From: Bacillota bacterium
GTDB taxonomy: Bacteria; Bacillota; Dethiobacteria; DTU022; UBA8154
NCBI GenBank assembly: GCA_003456095.1
Contig: DMPF01000222.1
Coordinates: forward strand, 1 to 6,154
Reading direction: 5' to 3'
Length of the DNA: 6,154 nucleotides
Below the pieces are notes generated by a model. That model was not told where the DNA came from. It did no database searches and worked only from the letters and a program-made list of their open reading frames with translations. How positions within the stretch are numbered: the stretch's first letter is position 1; each line of letters begins with the position of its first letter. The position numbers and the translations under genes were made by a program. This document shows, piece by piece, positions 1 to 5,769 of this stretch.

Positions 1-96
1 ATCATACCCATTGCCATTGAAGAGGGCTTGCGCTGCGCTATTCGGCAGGGCGGTCGCACCGTCGGTGCCGGCGCCGTTACCTCCGTGATCACGTAG
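1..96 (+). CDS. tuf: Elongation factor Tu, C-terminal end (partial)
   Basis: The reading frame is open from base 1 to TAG at 94-96 and encodes the last 31 residues of EF-Tu, the GTPase that carries aminoacyl-tRNA to the ribosome. The segment [15 protein letters not shown] followed by [10 protein letters not shown] is the end of beta-barrel domain 3. The 5' part of the gene lies outside the window. In E. coli numbering (last residue Gly393) the usual Phe374 is Cys (34-36) and the usual Glu378 is Gln (46-48); Ala375 is kept. The gene sits 124 bases upstream of rpsJ on the same strand, the str-S10 linkage common in Firmicutes. Identification is secure although short; whether the organism has a second tuf copy cannot be seen. 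Confidence 0.95.
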   Translation: MIPIAIEEGLRCAIRQGGRTVGAGAVTSVIT

Positions 97-98
97 GA

Positions 99-114
99 AG
101 CGGTCTTGACCGCT
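99..114 (+). promoter_or_regulatory. Short hairpin after tuf stop
   Basis: AGCGGT and ACCGCT form a perfect 6-bp stem around a CTTG loop, a stable tetraloop type, starting 3 bases after the tuf stop. The downstream sequence GCGCACAGC is not T-rich, so it is not a standard rho-independent terminator. It could protect or mark the 3' end of a processed tuf message. This role is inference. Confidence 0.4.
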
Positions 115-137
115 GCGCACAGCAAAAAAGCTATGAA

Positions 138-175
138 ACAGGATGTTGCTGCCTTAAGCGGCGGGGAATTCCTGT
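138..175 (+). promoter_or_regulatory. Two-part stem-loop in rpsJ leader
   Basis: The outer stem pairs ACAGGA (138-143) with TCCTGT (170-175), 6 perfect base pairs. Nested inside, GCTGC (148-152) pairs with GCGGC (158-162), including one G-U, around the loop CTTAA; two further G-U pairs are possible. The internal loop is asymmetric and purine-rich on its 3' side. It is a plausible leader RNA element, but stem-loops of this size can occur by chance. Confidence 0.35.
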
Positions 176-178
176 GGA

Positions 179-204
179 GCAGTCTGTTATTAGCAATCAG
201 ACGC
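179..204 (+). promoter_or_regulatory. Hairpin abutting the rpsJ ribosome binding site
   Basis: GTCTG (182-186) pairs with CAGAC (198-202). Allowing bulges at 181 and 197, the stem extends to 9 pairs (179-180 with 203-204, and 187-188 with 195-196) around the loop ATTAGC. Its 3' side ends one base before the SD at 205-211, so it could affect ribosome access to rpsJ. This is a hand-built fold. Confidence 0.35.
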
Positions 205-211
205 AAAGGAG
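205..211 (+). promoter_or_regulatory. rpsJ ribosome binding site
   Basis: AAAGGAG lies 9 bases before ATG at 221. It would overlap an alternative in-frame ATG at 212, which therefore cannot use it. This decides the rpsJ start at 221. Confidence 0.85.
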
Positions 212-220
212 ATGAACAGT

Positions 221-529
221 ATGTCCAGTCAAAAAATTCGTATCCGCCTGAAAGCCTTTGATCATCATCTGCTGGACCAGTCTGCGGGCAAGATTGTCCA
301 GACGGCCAGCCGCACCGGCGCTACTATCTCCGGCCCTGTTCCTTTGCCTACGGAAAAGACGATCTACACGGTGATCAGAGCTCCCCATAAATACAAGGAC
401 TCGCGGGAACAATTTGAAATGCGCACACACAAGCGTCTTATCGACATTATCGATCCGACACCGGCAACGGTCGATGCGTTGATGCGGCTTGACCTGCCTG
501 CCGGTGTGGATATTGAGATTAAATTATAA
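221..529 (+). CDS. rpsJ: 30S ribosomal protein S10 (NusE)
   Basis: S10 is a protein of the 30S head and, as NusE, binds NusB in transcription antitermination complexes, notably on rRNA operons. From ATG 221 the product is 102 residues, the family's normal length. The S10 signature is complete at residues 29-44 ([16 protein letters not shown]). The N-terminus [12 protein letters not shown] is typical. The other in-frame ATG, at 212, adds MNS and overlaps the SD, so it is rejected. It is the first gene of the S10 block, 124 bases after tuf and 29 bases before rplC. A hairpin immediately upstream of its SD is the only sign of possible local control. Confidence 0.98.
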   Translation: MSSQKIRIRLKAFDHHLLDQSAGKIVQTASRTGATISGPVPLPTEKTIYTVIRAPHKYKDSREQFEMRTHKRLIDIIDPTPATVDALMRLDLPAGVDIEIKL

Positions 530-558
530 CAAAGGCGGGAAAAAGGGGGTGTAGAAGG

Positions 559-1194
559 ATGAATAATAATAAAGAGATTTTGGCCAGAAAAGTTGGAATG
601 ACCCAGATATTTGACAGCGAGGGGCGAGCTATTCCCGTAACCGTTTTGGAAGCAGGCCCATGTACGGTGATCCGTAAAAAAACCAGGCAAAAGGATGGCT
701 ATGAGGCCCTACAGGTTGGTTTTTATACAGTCAAGGAAAGAAAGCTTACCAAGCCGCAAAAAGGGCAATTTTCCCGGGTGGGGGTAACTCCCTTGCGCCA
801 TATCCGGGAGCTGCGTATTGAGCCGGCGGAAAAATTTGCGGTTGGACAGCAGATCAAGGCTGATATTTTTGAAGCAGGGGAATACGTAGATGTAAGCGGT
901 ATATCCAAAGGCAAGGGTTTTAGCGGTTCCATTAAGCGGCACAAACAGCACAGGGGCCCTATGACCCATGGATCCCGCTACCACCGGGGACCGGGATCGC
1001 TCGGCAGCATCGCACCGGCCAGGGTTTTTAAGGGTCAGACTCTTCCAGGCAGAATGGGAGGGGAAAGGGTGACGGTGCAGAACCTGAAGGTAGTGCGTGT
1101 CGATGCGAATAAGAACCTGCTTCTTGTCAAAGGAGCCGTTCCCGGACCGCGGGGCAGCCTTTTGATGGTAAAGAATTCGGTGAAGGCCGGTTGA
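559..1194 (+). CDS. rplC: 50S ribosomal protein L3
   Basis: L3 is an early-assembly 23S rRNA-binding protein whose central extension reaches toward the peptidyl-transferase centre. The 211-residue product matches the family length (209 in E. coli). The L3 signature fits fully from F104 to R127 (F, then D, G, S and GKG, G, R in the expected spacing). The central extension [20 protein letters not shown] (residues 131-150) and [20 protein letters not shown] (156-175) are clear. ATG at 559 is preceded by AAAGGGGGT (542-550), 9 bases from its last G; a second AGAAGG directly abuts the start and is too close to serve. The gene stops at TGA 1192-1194, 20 bases before rplD. Confidence 0.98.
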   Translation: MNNNKEILARKVGMTQIFDSEGRAIPVTVLEAGPCTVIRKKTRQKDGYEALQVGFYTVKERKLTKPQKGQFSRVGVTPLRHIRELRIEPAEKFAVGQQIKADIFEAGEYVDVSGISKGKGFSGSIKRHKQHRGPMTHGSRYHRGPGSLGSIAPARVFKGQTLPGRMGGERVTVQNLKVVRVDANKNLLLVKGAVPGPRGSLLMVKNSVKAG

Positions 1195-1214
1195 GATAAG
1201 GGGGTCAAGAAAAC

Positions 1215-1841
1215 ATGCCTACAGTTGATCTGCTCAATATGCAGGGGGAGCGTGTTGGAGAAATTGAGCTGCACCCCCGCATCTTTGATAGTAAAGTTAA
1301 TATGAGTCTGTTGCACGATGTGGTTCGTATGTTATTGAATAACCAGCGGCTCGGAACGGCCAGCACCAAGACGCGTGGTGAAATCAGAGGCGGAGGCAGA
1401 AAGCCCTGGCGCCAGAAAGGTACGGGCAGGGCACGGCACGGTAGCATTCGTTCACCTATTTGGAGGGGCGGTGGTATAGTCTTTGGGCCTAAACCGCGGG
1501 ATTACCGTTATCTGCTGCCCAAAAAAGTGCGGCGTGCGGCTCTGTATTCAGCCCTCAGCGCCAAACTGCGGGAGAGCGGGCTTACCGTCCTGGACGAACT
1601 GAGCCTTCCTGAGCCTAAAACAAAAGAAATAGCCCGCTTGCTGCATAATTTAAAGGTGCAGGGGAAAGCCCTCCTGGTGACAGCCGGTCCCGATTTGCAT
1701 GTTTACCGTTCAGGGCGCAATATACCCGGTGTAAAGACGATTGCGGCCCGTCAGCTCAATGTGCTGGATATTCTTAAGTCTGACCGGTTGATCATGACTA
1801 AAGATGCGGTGGCTACCGTGGAGGAGGTATTTACCCCGTGA
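1215..1841 (+). CDS. rplD: 50S ribosomal protein L4
   Basis: L4 binds 23S rRNA and sends a long loop into the polypeptide exit tunnel next to L22. The 208-residue product has a normal globular N-terminus and the loop at about residues 51-98, with the hallmark [15 protein letters not shown] (63-77) and SPIWRGGG (80-87). Lys68 in WRQKGTG corresponds to E. coli Lys63, a site of macrolide-resistance mutation, and is unchanged. The SD AAGGGGGT (1198-1205) precedes ATG 1215. In gamma-proteobacteria L4 represses its own operon through an S10 leader; nothing visible here shows that control. The end overlaps rplW by four bases (GTGA), and the rplW SD lies inside the last L4 codons. Confidence 0.98.
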   Translation: MPTVDLLNMQGERVGEIELHPRIFDSKVNMSLLHDVVRMLLNNQRLGTASTKTRGEIRGGGRKPWRQKGTGRARHGSIRSPIWRGGGIVFGPKPRDYRYLLPKKVRRAALYSALSAKLRESGLTVLDELSLPEPKTKEIARLLHNLKVQGKALLVTAGPDLHVYRSGRNIPGVKTIAARQLNVLDILKSDRLIMTKDAVATVEEVFTP

Positions 1842-2122
1842 AAACTGCTCAGGATGTGGTGATCCGTCCACTGGTAACGGAAAAATCCACGCGCCTCATG
1901 GAAATGGGCAAATATAGTTTTGTCGTCAGCAGGGATGCCAATAAAATCGATATAAAAAATGCGGTGGAGCAGCTTTTCGGTGTTAAGGTCAAAGCAGTGA
2001 ATACCTTGCGCATTAAAGGAAAGCCGCGACGTGTGGGTATACACCGTGGTTACCGCCCCAGTTGGAAGAAAGCAATTGTCACGCTCCAGGAAGGAAGCAA
2101 GCGTATCGAGATTTTTGAGTAA
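1838..2122 (+). CDS. rplW: 50S ribosomal protein L23
   Basis: L23 sits at the tunnel exit and in bacteria is the docking site for trigger factor and signal recognition particle. The product has 94 residues. The family signature is complete near the end (KKAIVTLQ followed by seven residues and I), and the N-terminal [11 protein letters not shown] is typical. The start is GTG 1838 in the GTGA overlap with the rplD stop, served by a strong AGGAGGT at 1822-1828 with 9-base spacing, which indicates translational coupling with L4. The basic loop [20 protein letters not shown] is the tunnel/rRNA-facing part. It is followed by a 53-base spacer before rplB. Confidence 0.97.
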   Translation: MKTAQDVVIRPLVTEKSTRLMEMGKYSFVVSRDANKIDIKNAVEQLFGVKVKAVNTLRIKGKPRRVGIHRGYRPSWKKAIVTLQEGSKRIEIFE

Positions 2123-2175
2123 TTGATTGTGTACTCTTAAGGATTCATTTCTGTCAGGAAGGAGGTCTTAAGCGA
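2123..2175 (+). promoter_or_regulatory. rplW-rplB spacer with repeated TCTTAAG and SD
   Basis: TCTTAAG occurs at 2135-2141 and again at 2166-2172. CTTAAG is self-complementary, so the copies could pair and place the strong rplB SD AAGGAGGT (2159-2166) in or beside the loop. The stem would be A/T-rich and weak. No promoter or terminator is evident. The SD is certain; the pairing is speculative. Confidence 0.3.
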
Positions 2176-3003
2176 ATGGCTGTGAAAAAATTTGTTCCCA
2201 CCTCGCCCGGGCGCCGTTTTATGACGGTATCCAGCTTTGCGGAACTTGACAAAAAAGAGCCGGAAAAATCGCTCCTGCAGCCACTAATAAAGAAAGCCGG
2301 CCGTGGCGCCAGTGGCCGCATTACCGTAAGGCACCAGGGCGGAGGGCACAAGCAAAAATATCGTATTATTGATTTTATGCGGGATAAAGACGGGGTGCCT
2401 GCCCGTGTTGCGGCGATCGAATATGATCCCAACCGCTCTGCGCGTATCGCTCTTTTGTACTATATGGACGGGGAAAAAAGATATATCCTTGCTCCCCAAG
2501 GATTGCGCAAAGGCAGCATTGTCAACTCAGGCCCGGAAGCTGAAATCCGTCCCGGTAACACCCTTCCCCTGCGCAATATTCCCGTAGGGACGCTGATCCA
2601 CAACATTGAATTATCTCCCCGCAGGGGGGGACAGATGGTCCGTTCCGCCGGCGGGGTGGCTCAGCTGATGGCGAAAGAAGGAAAGTATGCCCATATCAAG
2701 TTACCCTCCGGAGAAATGAGGCTTGTTCTGCAGGAATGTCGTGCCACGGTGGGCCAGATCGGCAATGTAGAACATGAAAATATTACCATAGGCAAGGCCG
2801 GCCGCTCACGCTGGTTGGGGATCAGGCCGGCAGTAAGAGGTTCGGTAATGAATCCCGTGGATCATCCCCATGGCGGGGGTGAAGGTAAGTCGCCCATCGG
2901 CCGCAAAAGCCCGGTAACACCTTGGGGCAAACCAACCCTGGGTTATAAAACGCGTAAGAAGAAAAAAAAGTCTAACCAGTTTATTGTTAAAAAACGTAAG
3001 TAA
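2176..3003 (+). CDS. rplB: 50S ribosomal protein L2
   Basis: L2 is among the most conserved ribosomal proteins; it is needed for subunit association and for peptidyl-transferase centre assembly. The product has 275 residues (273 in E. coli). The L2 signature is complete at residues 218-229 ([12 protein letters not shown]), followed by HPHGGGEG; His230 is the equivalent of E. coli His229, implicated in peptidyl transferase activity. The tail [19 protein letters not shown] is normal for the family. ATG 2176 follows AAGGAGGT (2159-2166) at 9 bases. A seven-G run at 2624-2630 encodes part of RRGG and is in frame. It stops at TAA 3001-3003, 23 bases before rpsS. Confidence 0.98.
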   Translation: MAVKKFVPTSPGRRFMTVSSFAELDKKEPEKSLLQPLIKKAGRGASGRITVRHQGGGHKQKYRIIDFMRDKDGVPARVAAIEYDPNRSARIALLYYMDGEKRYILAPQGLRKGSIVNSGPEAEIRPGNTLPLRNIPVGTLIHNIELSPRRGGQMVRSAGGVAQLMAKEGKYAHIKLPSGEMRLVLQECRATVGQIGNVEHENITIGKAGRSRWLGIRPAVRGSVMNPVDHPHGGGEGKSPIGRKSPVTPWGKPTLGYKTRKKKKKSNQFIVKKRK

Positions 3004-3026
3004 CTGGTGATTAAAGGGGTGTTTTG

Positions 3027-3311
3027 ATGGGACGTTCTTTAAAAAAGGGGCCCTATGCGGACTCCAAGCTGATGGAAAAAGTGAATAAGATGAACAGCGC
3101 AGGAGATAAAAGGGTTATTAAAACGTCGTGCCGCCGCTCATGCATTTTCCCCGATATGGTGGGGCACACCATCGCCGTACATGACGGGCGGAAATTTATT
3201 CCCGTCTATGTGACGGAAGATATGGTAGGACATAAGCTGGGCGAGTTTGCTCCCACGCGCACTTTTCGCGGTCACGGCGCTCACACGGAAAGGTCCACGT
3301 CCTTGAAATAA
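3027..3311 (+). CDS. rpsS: 30S ribosomal protein S19
   Basis: S19 lies in the 30S head with S13, close to the A-site tRNA and the inter-subunit bridge. The product has 94 residues (92 in E. coli). The S19 signature is complete from D53 to T77 ([18 protein letters not shown] then LGEFAPT). ATG 3027 is chosen because AAAGGGGTG (3013-3021) is well spaced; a TTG directly upstream at 3024 would add one residue only. Odd point: the usually constant KTWSRRSTI segment reads KTSCRRSCI (residues 32-40), losing the tryptophan and gaining two cysteines (C35, C39). The reading frame is otherwise intact, so this looks like true divergence and not a frameshift. Confidence 0.97.
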   Translation: MGRSLKKGPYADSKLMEKVNKMNSAGDKRVIKTSCRRSCIFPDMVGHTIAVHDGRKFIPVYVTEDMVGHKLGEFAPTRTFRGHGAHTERSTSLK

Positions 3312-3378
3312 CTTTTCCTCGGTCGCCTGTACGCTCAATTCTGAATGCCTGTAACCTGCAGAGGTAGGGGGGTAGAAA
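3312..3378 (+). other. rpsS-rplV spacer
   Basis: These 67 bases are the longest spacer within the S10 block. They contain the rplV SD AGGGGGGT (3366-3373), a second upstream GAGGT (3361-3365), and no convincing promoter, terminator or small gene. Confidence 0.6.
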
Positions 3379-3720
3379 ATGGTTGCTAAAGCACAGGCCC
3401 GCTTTATCAGGGTGGCACCCCGTAAAGCGAGGTTGGTTATGGATCTGATCCGTGGCAAAGAGGTGGATGATGCCCTCTCCATTTTGCGTTTTTCTCCGCA
3501 AAAGGGAGCCAGGATATTGGAAAAGGTCCTGAACTCTGCCGTGGCCAACGCCCGGCATAATCATGACATGAACAAAGGAGAACTCATTGTTTTTCAGGGT
3601 TATGTGGATGAGGGTCCCGTATTAAAAAGACACCAGCCGCGGGCACGGGGAATGGCCTCTCGTATACGCAAGCGTACCAGCCATATTACCTTGATTCTTA
3701 AAGAAAGGAAGGAGGCCTAG
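3379..3720 (+). CDS. rplV: 50S ribosomal protein L22
   Basis: L22 contacts all 23S rRNA domains, and its beta-hairpin helps form the exit-tunnel constriction with L4. The product has 113 residues, with [20 protein letters not shown] (8-27) and the C-terminal [11 protein letters not shown] (97-107) typical of the family. Hairpin numbering aligns without gaps to E. coli: [13 protein letters not shown] covers 82-94. Position 92, Arg in E. coli and usually Arg/Lys/Gln/Ser in the family signature, is Met (3652-3654), the only break in that signature. ATG 3379 follows AGGGGGGT. The gene ends at TAG 3718-3720; the SD for rpsC (AAGGAGG, 3709-3715) lies in its last codons. Confidence 0.97.
   Translation: MVAKAQARFIRVAPRKARLVMDLIRGKEVDDALSILRFSPQKGARILEKVLNSAVANARHNHDMNKGELIVFQGYVDEGPVLKRHQPRARGMASRIRKRTSHITLILKERKEA
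3709..3715 (+). promoter_or_regulatory. rpsC ribosome binding site
   Basis: AAGGAGG sits inside the end of rplV, 9 bases before a TTG codon at 3725. It supports a TTG start for rpsC, as no suitably placed ATG or GTG exists and the protein begins with the expected [12 protein letters not shown]. Confidence 0.85.
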
Positions 3721-3724
3721 AAAA

Positions 3725-4453
3725 TTGGGTCAAAAGATCAGCCCCAGCGGCTTTCGCATCGGTGTAATCAGAGATTGGGATGCACGCTGGTATGCGGAGA
3801 AGGATTATACAAAGCTGCTTCACGAAGACCTCTTCATCCGCGCCTATATCAAAGGGAAGCAGGAAGGGGCCGGCATCGCGCGCATTGAAATAGACCGGGC
3901 TGCCAGCAATGTGCGCATTACCATTCATACAGCCAAGCCGGGAATGGTTATCGGCAAAGGCGGAACCGGGGTAGAGAAATTGCGTCGTGAACTGGAGGAA
4001 AAAACGGGCAAAAAAATCCATCTTAATATTATCGAAATTAAAACGCCCGAACTTAATGCCTGGCTGGTGGCAGAAAGCATTGCCCAGCAGCTGTCACGCC
4101 GTATTGCTTTCCGCCGGGCGATGAAACAGGCCATGAGCCGGACCATGCGGGCCGGAGCCAAGGGCATCAAAGTTGTCTGCAAAGGGCGGCTGGCCGGAGC
4201 GGAAATAGCACGCACCGAAGCCTATCACGAGGGAACCGTACCCCTGCAGACGCTGCGGGCCGATATCGATTACGGCTTTGTGGAGGCGCACACAACCTAT
4301 GGACGGATTGGGGTAAAAGTGTGGATTTACAAAGGAGAAATTTTGCCCGGAGCCAAAAGGGAGCGGCCGCAGCCGGAAGAGGAGAAACCGAAGGAAAGAG
4401 AAAAAAAGGTGGAAAGGCGGGGAAGCAGGCGTGCTAATGCCAAAAAGAACTAA
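3725..4453 (+). CDS. rpsC: 30S ribosomal protein S3
   Basis: S3 forms part of the mRNA entry channel with S4 and S5 and takes part in mRNA unwinding. The product has 242 residues, longer than the roughly 218 of B. subtilis. The KH domain has GMVIGKGG at 73-80. The C-terminal domain follows with [14 protein letters not shown] (154-167), LRADIDYG (177-184), [16 protein letters not shown] (190-205). The residue before GRL is Lys153 where Ser is usual. After about residue 208 comes a charged tail rich in Glu, Lys and Arg. The start is TTG 3725, decided by the SD at 3709-3715. The 3' end overlaps rplP by 23 bases, pointing to coupled translation. Confidence 0.97.
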   Translation: MGQKISPSGFRIGVIRDWDARWYAEKDYTKLLHEDLFIRAYIKGKQEGAGIARIEIDRAASNVRITIHTAKPGMVIGKGGTGVEKLRRELEEKTGKKIHLNIIEIKTPELNAWLVAESIAQQLSRRIAFRRAMKQAMSRTMRAGAKGIKVVCKGRLAGAEIARTEAYHEGTVPLQTLRADIDYGFVEAHTTYGRIGVKVWIYKGEILPGAKRERPQPEEEKPKEREKKVERRGSRRANAKKN

Positions 4454-4877
4454 ATTCCGCCGCCATCAGCGTGGGCGTATGAAAGGAATCTCCAAGGGAG
4501 GCACCCGCATTGATTTTGGAGAATACGGTTTACAGGCAACGGAACCGGCGTGGATAACCAGCCAACAGATTGAGGCGGCGCGGATTGCCATGACCCGTTA
4601 TGTTAAAAGGGGCGGGAAAGTGTGGATTAAAATATTTCCCCACAAGCCCGTAACTGCTAAACCGGCGGAGACACGCATGGGTAAGGGTAAAGGATCCCCT
4701 GAATTCTGGGTTGCTGTGGTAAAGCCGGGGAGAATCATGTTTGAGCTGGCCGGTGTATCCGTAGAGACGGCGCGGGAAGCGATGCGCCTGGCCGCACAGA
4801 AGTTACCGATAAGATGTAAATTTGTCAAAAGAGAAGAAACAGGTGGTGAAGCCCGTGAAAGTGAGGGAAATTCGTGA
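4431..4877 (+). CDS. rplP: 50S ribosomal protein L16
   Basis: L16 is a late-assembly protein near the A and P sites that helps position tRNA. The product has 148 residues. Both family signatures are complete: [12 protein letters not shown] (59-70) and [12 protein letters not shown] (82-93). Arg82 is equivalent to E. coli Arg81, which is hydroxylated there. GTG 4431 is chosen over ATG 4437 because it gives the family N-terminus [11 protein letters not shown] and because the SD-like GGGGA (4419-4423) is 7 bases away. The tail [16 protein letters not shown] resembles Bacillus L16 and is encoded over the start of rpmC. The gene overlaps rpsC and rpmC by 23 bases each, both with a shift of one frame. 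Confidence 0.97.
   Translation: MLMPKRTKFRRHQRGRMKGISKGGTRIDFGEYGLQATEPAWITSQQIEAARIAMTRYVKRGGKVWIKIFPHKPVTAKPAETRMGKGKGSPEFWVAVVKPGRIMFELAGVSVETAREAMRLAAQKLPIRCKFVKREETGGEARESEGNS
4841..4849 (+). promoter_or_regulatory. rpmC ribosome binding site
   Basis: AGGTGGTGA matches the ideal AGGAGGTGA at all but one base and lies inside rplP. It is correctly spaced for GTG 4855, and decides that start over TTG 4822, which has no SD. Confidence 0.75.
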
Positions 4878-5058
4878 GCTTTCCGATGTGGAGCTGCAGG
4901 CAAAAGTACGGGAGCTAAAGGGAGAGCTTTTCAACCTGCGCTTTCAAATGGCTACCGGGCAGCTGGAGAACATGATGCGCGTAAAGGAAGTGCGCCATAC
5001 CATCGCTCGCGTAAAAACGGTGATGAGGGAAAGGGAACTCGCTGCGGCCCGGAACTAA
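4855..5058 (+). CDS. rpmC: 50S ribosomal protein L29
   Basis: L29 is a small two-helix hairpin protein beside L23 at the tunnel exit. From GTG 4855 the product is 67 residues, the usual size, beginning [17 protein letters not shown]. The central [19 protein letters not shown] and [11 protein letters not shown] are hallmarks. A TTG start at 4822 would add 11 residues ([15 protein letters not shown]) but lacks an SD and is not expected in the family. The motif NMMRV replaces the common NPMRI at the helix-helix turn, a small deviation. It overlaps rplP by 23 bases; rpsQ follows after 23 bases. Confidence 0.95.
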   Translation: MKVREIRELSDVELQAKVRELKGELFNLRFQMATGQLENMMRVKEVRHTIARVKTVMRERELAAARN

Positions 5059-5066
5059 GATCAAAG

Positions 5067-5073
5067 AAGGAGG
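5067..5073 (+). promoter_or_regulatory. rpsQ ribosome binding site
   Basis: AAGGAGG is 8 bases before TTG 5082. It supports this rare start codon for rpsQ, which yields the expected short S17 N-terminus. Confidence 0.8.
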
Positions 5074-5081
5074 CAGCGTTT

Positions 5082-5339
5082 TTGGAACGTAATAGACGAA
5101 AAGTGCGTATAGGCAAAGTGGTTAGCGACAAGATGGATAAAACGATTGTCGTTGCGGTGGAGAGAACAACGCCCCACCCCCTGTTCGGCAAAATCATACG
5201 CCAGACCATGAAATACAAGGTGCATGATCAGGGCAATGAGTGCAGCGTTGGCGACAGGGTAAGAATTATGGAAACACGGCCGCTCAGCAAAGAAAAAAGA
5301 TGGCGGCTGGTAGAAATTATCGAGAAATCCCGTTTGTAG
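5082..5339 (+). CDS. rpsQ: 30S ribosomal protein S17
   Basis: S17 is an OB-fold primary binder of the 5' domain of 16S rRNA, needed early in 30S assembly. The product has 85 residues (84 in E. coli). [17 protein letters not shown] (13-29) and the complete signature [13 protein letters not shown] are present. The start is TTG 5082, giving [13 protein letters not shown]; no ATG or GTG lies in frame near the N-terminus and the SD is well placed. The gene ends at TAG 5337-5339, 24 bases before rplN, whose SD follows immediately. Confidence 0.96.
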   Translation: MERNRRKVRIGKVVSDKMDKTIVVAVERTTPHPLFGKIIRQTMKYKVHDQGNECSVGDRVRIMETRPLSKEKRWRLVEIIEKSRL

Positions 5340-5352
5340 TCCCGGTGAAAGG

Positions 5353-5362
5353 AGGGGCCCCT
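5353..5362 (+). repeat. 10-base perfect palindrome at rplN SD
   Basis: AGGGGCCCCT is its own reverse complement and overlaps the 3' part of the rplN SD, ending one base before GTG 5364. As RNA it can form only a tight 3-bp hairpin, so a regulatory role is doubtful. Confidence 0.4.
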
Positions 5363-5363
5363 A

Positions 5364-5732
5364 GTGATACAAAACCTTTCTGTTCTGAACGTGGCCGACA
5401 ACACCGGCGCCCGTAAAGTTATGTGTATCCGCGTGATGGGGGGGTCGCAGCGCAAAGCTGCCAGTGTGGGAGATATCATCGTCTGCGCGGTTAAAGAAGC
5501 AATTCCCGGTGGTGTGGTAAAAAAAGGGGATGTTGTCAGGGCGGTTATCGTTCGCACAAAAAAAGGATACAGGCGCAAGGACGGAACATTTATCCGCTTT
5601 GATGAAAACGCCGCGGTAATTATCAACGAGCAAAAAGCCCCCCGGGGCACACGCATATTTGGGCCGGTAGCCCGGGAATTGCGGGAGAAGGACTTTATGC
5701 GGATTATCTCCCTGGCTCCCGAGGTTATCTGA
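5364..5732 (+). CDS. rplN: 50S ribosomal protein L14
   Basis: L14 binds 23S rRNA at the subunit interface, forms an intersubunit bridge with 16S rRNA, and is the target of the silencing factor RsfS. The product has 122 residues, identical to the family standard. The L14 signature is complete from A60 to I86 (AVIV, nine residues, DG, F, N, VI). [20 protein letters not shown] (8-27) and [13 protein letters not shown] (95-107) are hallmarks. Residues 4-6 (NLS) differ from the common Glu/Pro-Gln-Thr. The start is GTG 5364, 8 bases after AAGGAGG (5349-5355). It contains G7 (5438-5444) and A7 (5519-5525) runs, both in frame. This is the first gene of the spc block. Confidence 0.97.
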   Translation: MIQNLSVLNVADNTGARKVMCIRVMGGSQRKAASVGDIIVCAVKEAIPGGVVKKGDVVRAVIVRTKKGYRRKDGTFIRFDENAAVIINEQKAPRGTRIFGPVARELREKDFMRIISLAPEVI

Positions 5733-5769
5733 TTGTTCATGGCAGGCAGCCGGTGAAGGAGGTGTTCAA

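Larger units (their letters stand above)
97..220 (+). other. tuf-rpsJ spacer, possible structured leader
   Basis: This is the longest non-coding stretch in the window. It holds three possible RNA hairpins (99-114, 138-175, 179-204) and the rpsJ SD. No hairpin is followed by a T-run, so there is no canonical intrinsic terminator and read-through from the str operon seems likely. The best promoter-like pair is TTGACC at 106-111 and TATGAA at 132-137, but the 20-base spacing is poor for a housekeeping sigma factor. Whether rpsJ has its own promoter here is unresolved. Confidence 0.6.

Noticed and set aside
99..114. Intrinsic terminator after tuf
   Set aside because: The stem is short and not followed by a T-run, so it does not meet the usual form.
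106..137. Promoter-like TTGACC and TATGAA
   Set aside because: Spacing of 20 bases is outside the usual 16-18 and the -35 overlaps the 99-114 hairpin.
133..261. 42-codon ATG frame in the tuf-rpsJ spacer running into rpsJ
   Set aside because: No SD upstream, no recognisable product, and it crosses the secure rpsJ start in another frame.
3303..3331. TTGAAA at the rpsS end as a -35 for a promoter before rplV
   Set aside because: No acceptable -10 at 16-18 bases (CCTGTA or CTGTAC only).
3138..3564. Two long minus-strand frames opposite rpsS and rplV
   Set aside because: Shadows of conserved genes; composition follows the complement of the sense codons.
4822..4854. N-terminal extension of L29 from TTG 4822
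   Set aside because: No SD; family length and the near-ideal SD support GTG 4855.
5517..5528. A AAA AAA slippery-type site followed by GGGG in rplN
   Set aside because: L14 is full length and normal in the zero frame; no known frameshifting in this gene and no product expected from the -1 frame.
5228..5740. 170-codon open frame on the minus strand
   Set aside because: It lies opposite rpsQ and rplN, which are certain genes; its translation resembles no family and shows no plausible start context.
5739..5756. Mini-frame MAGSR ahead of rplX whose stop overlaps the rplX SD
   Set aside because: No well-spaced SD; a five-codon frame is expected by chance. Conservation in relatives would be needed to revive it.
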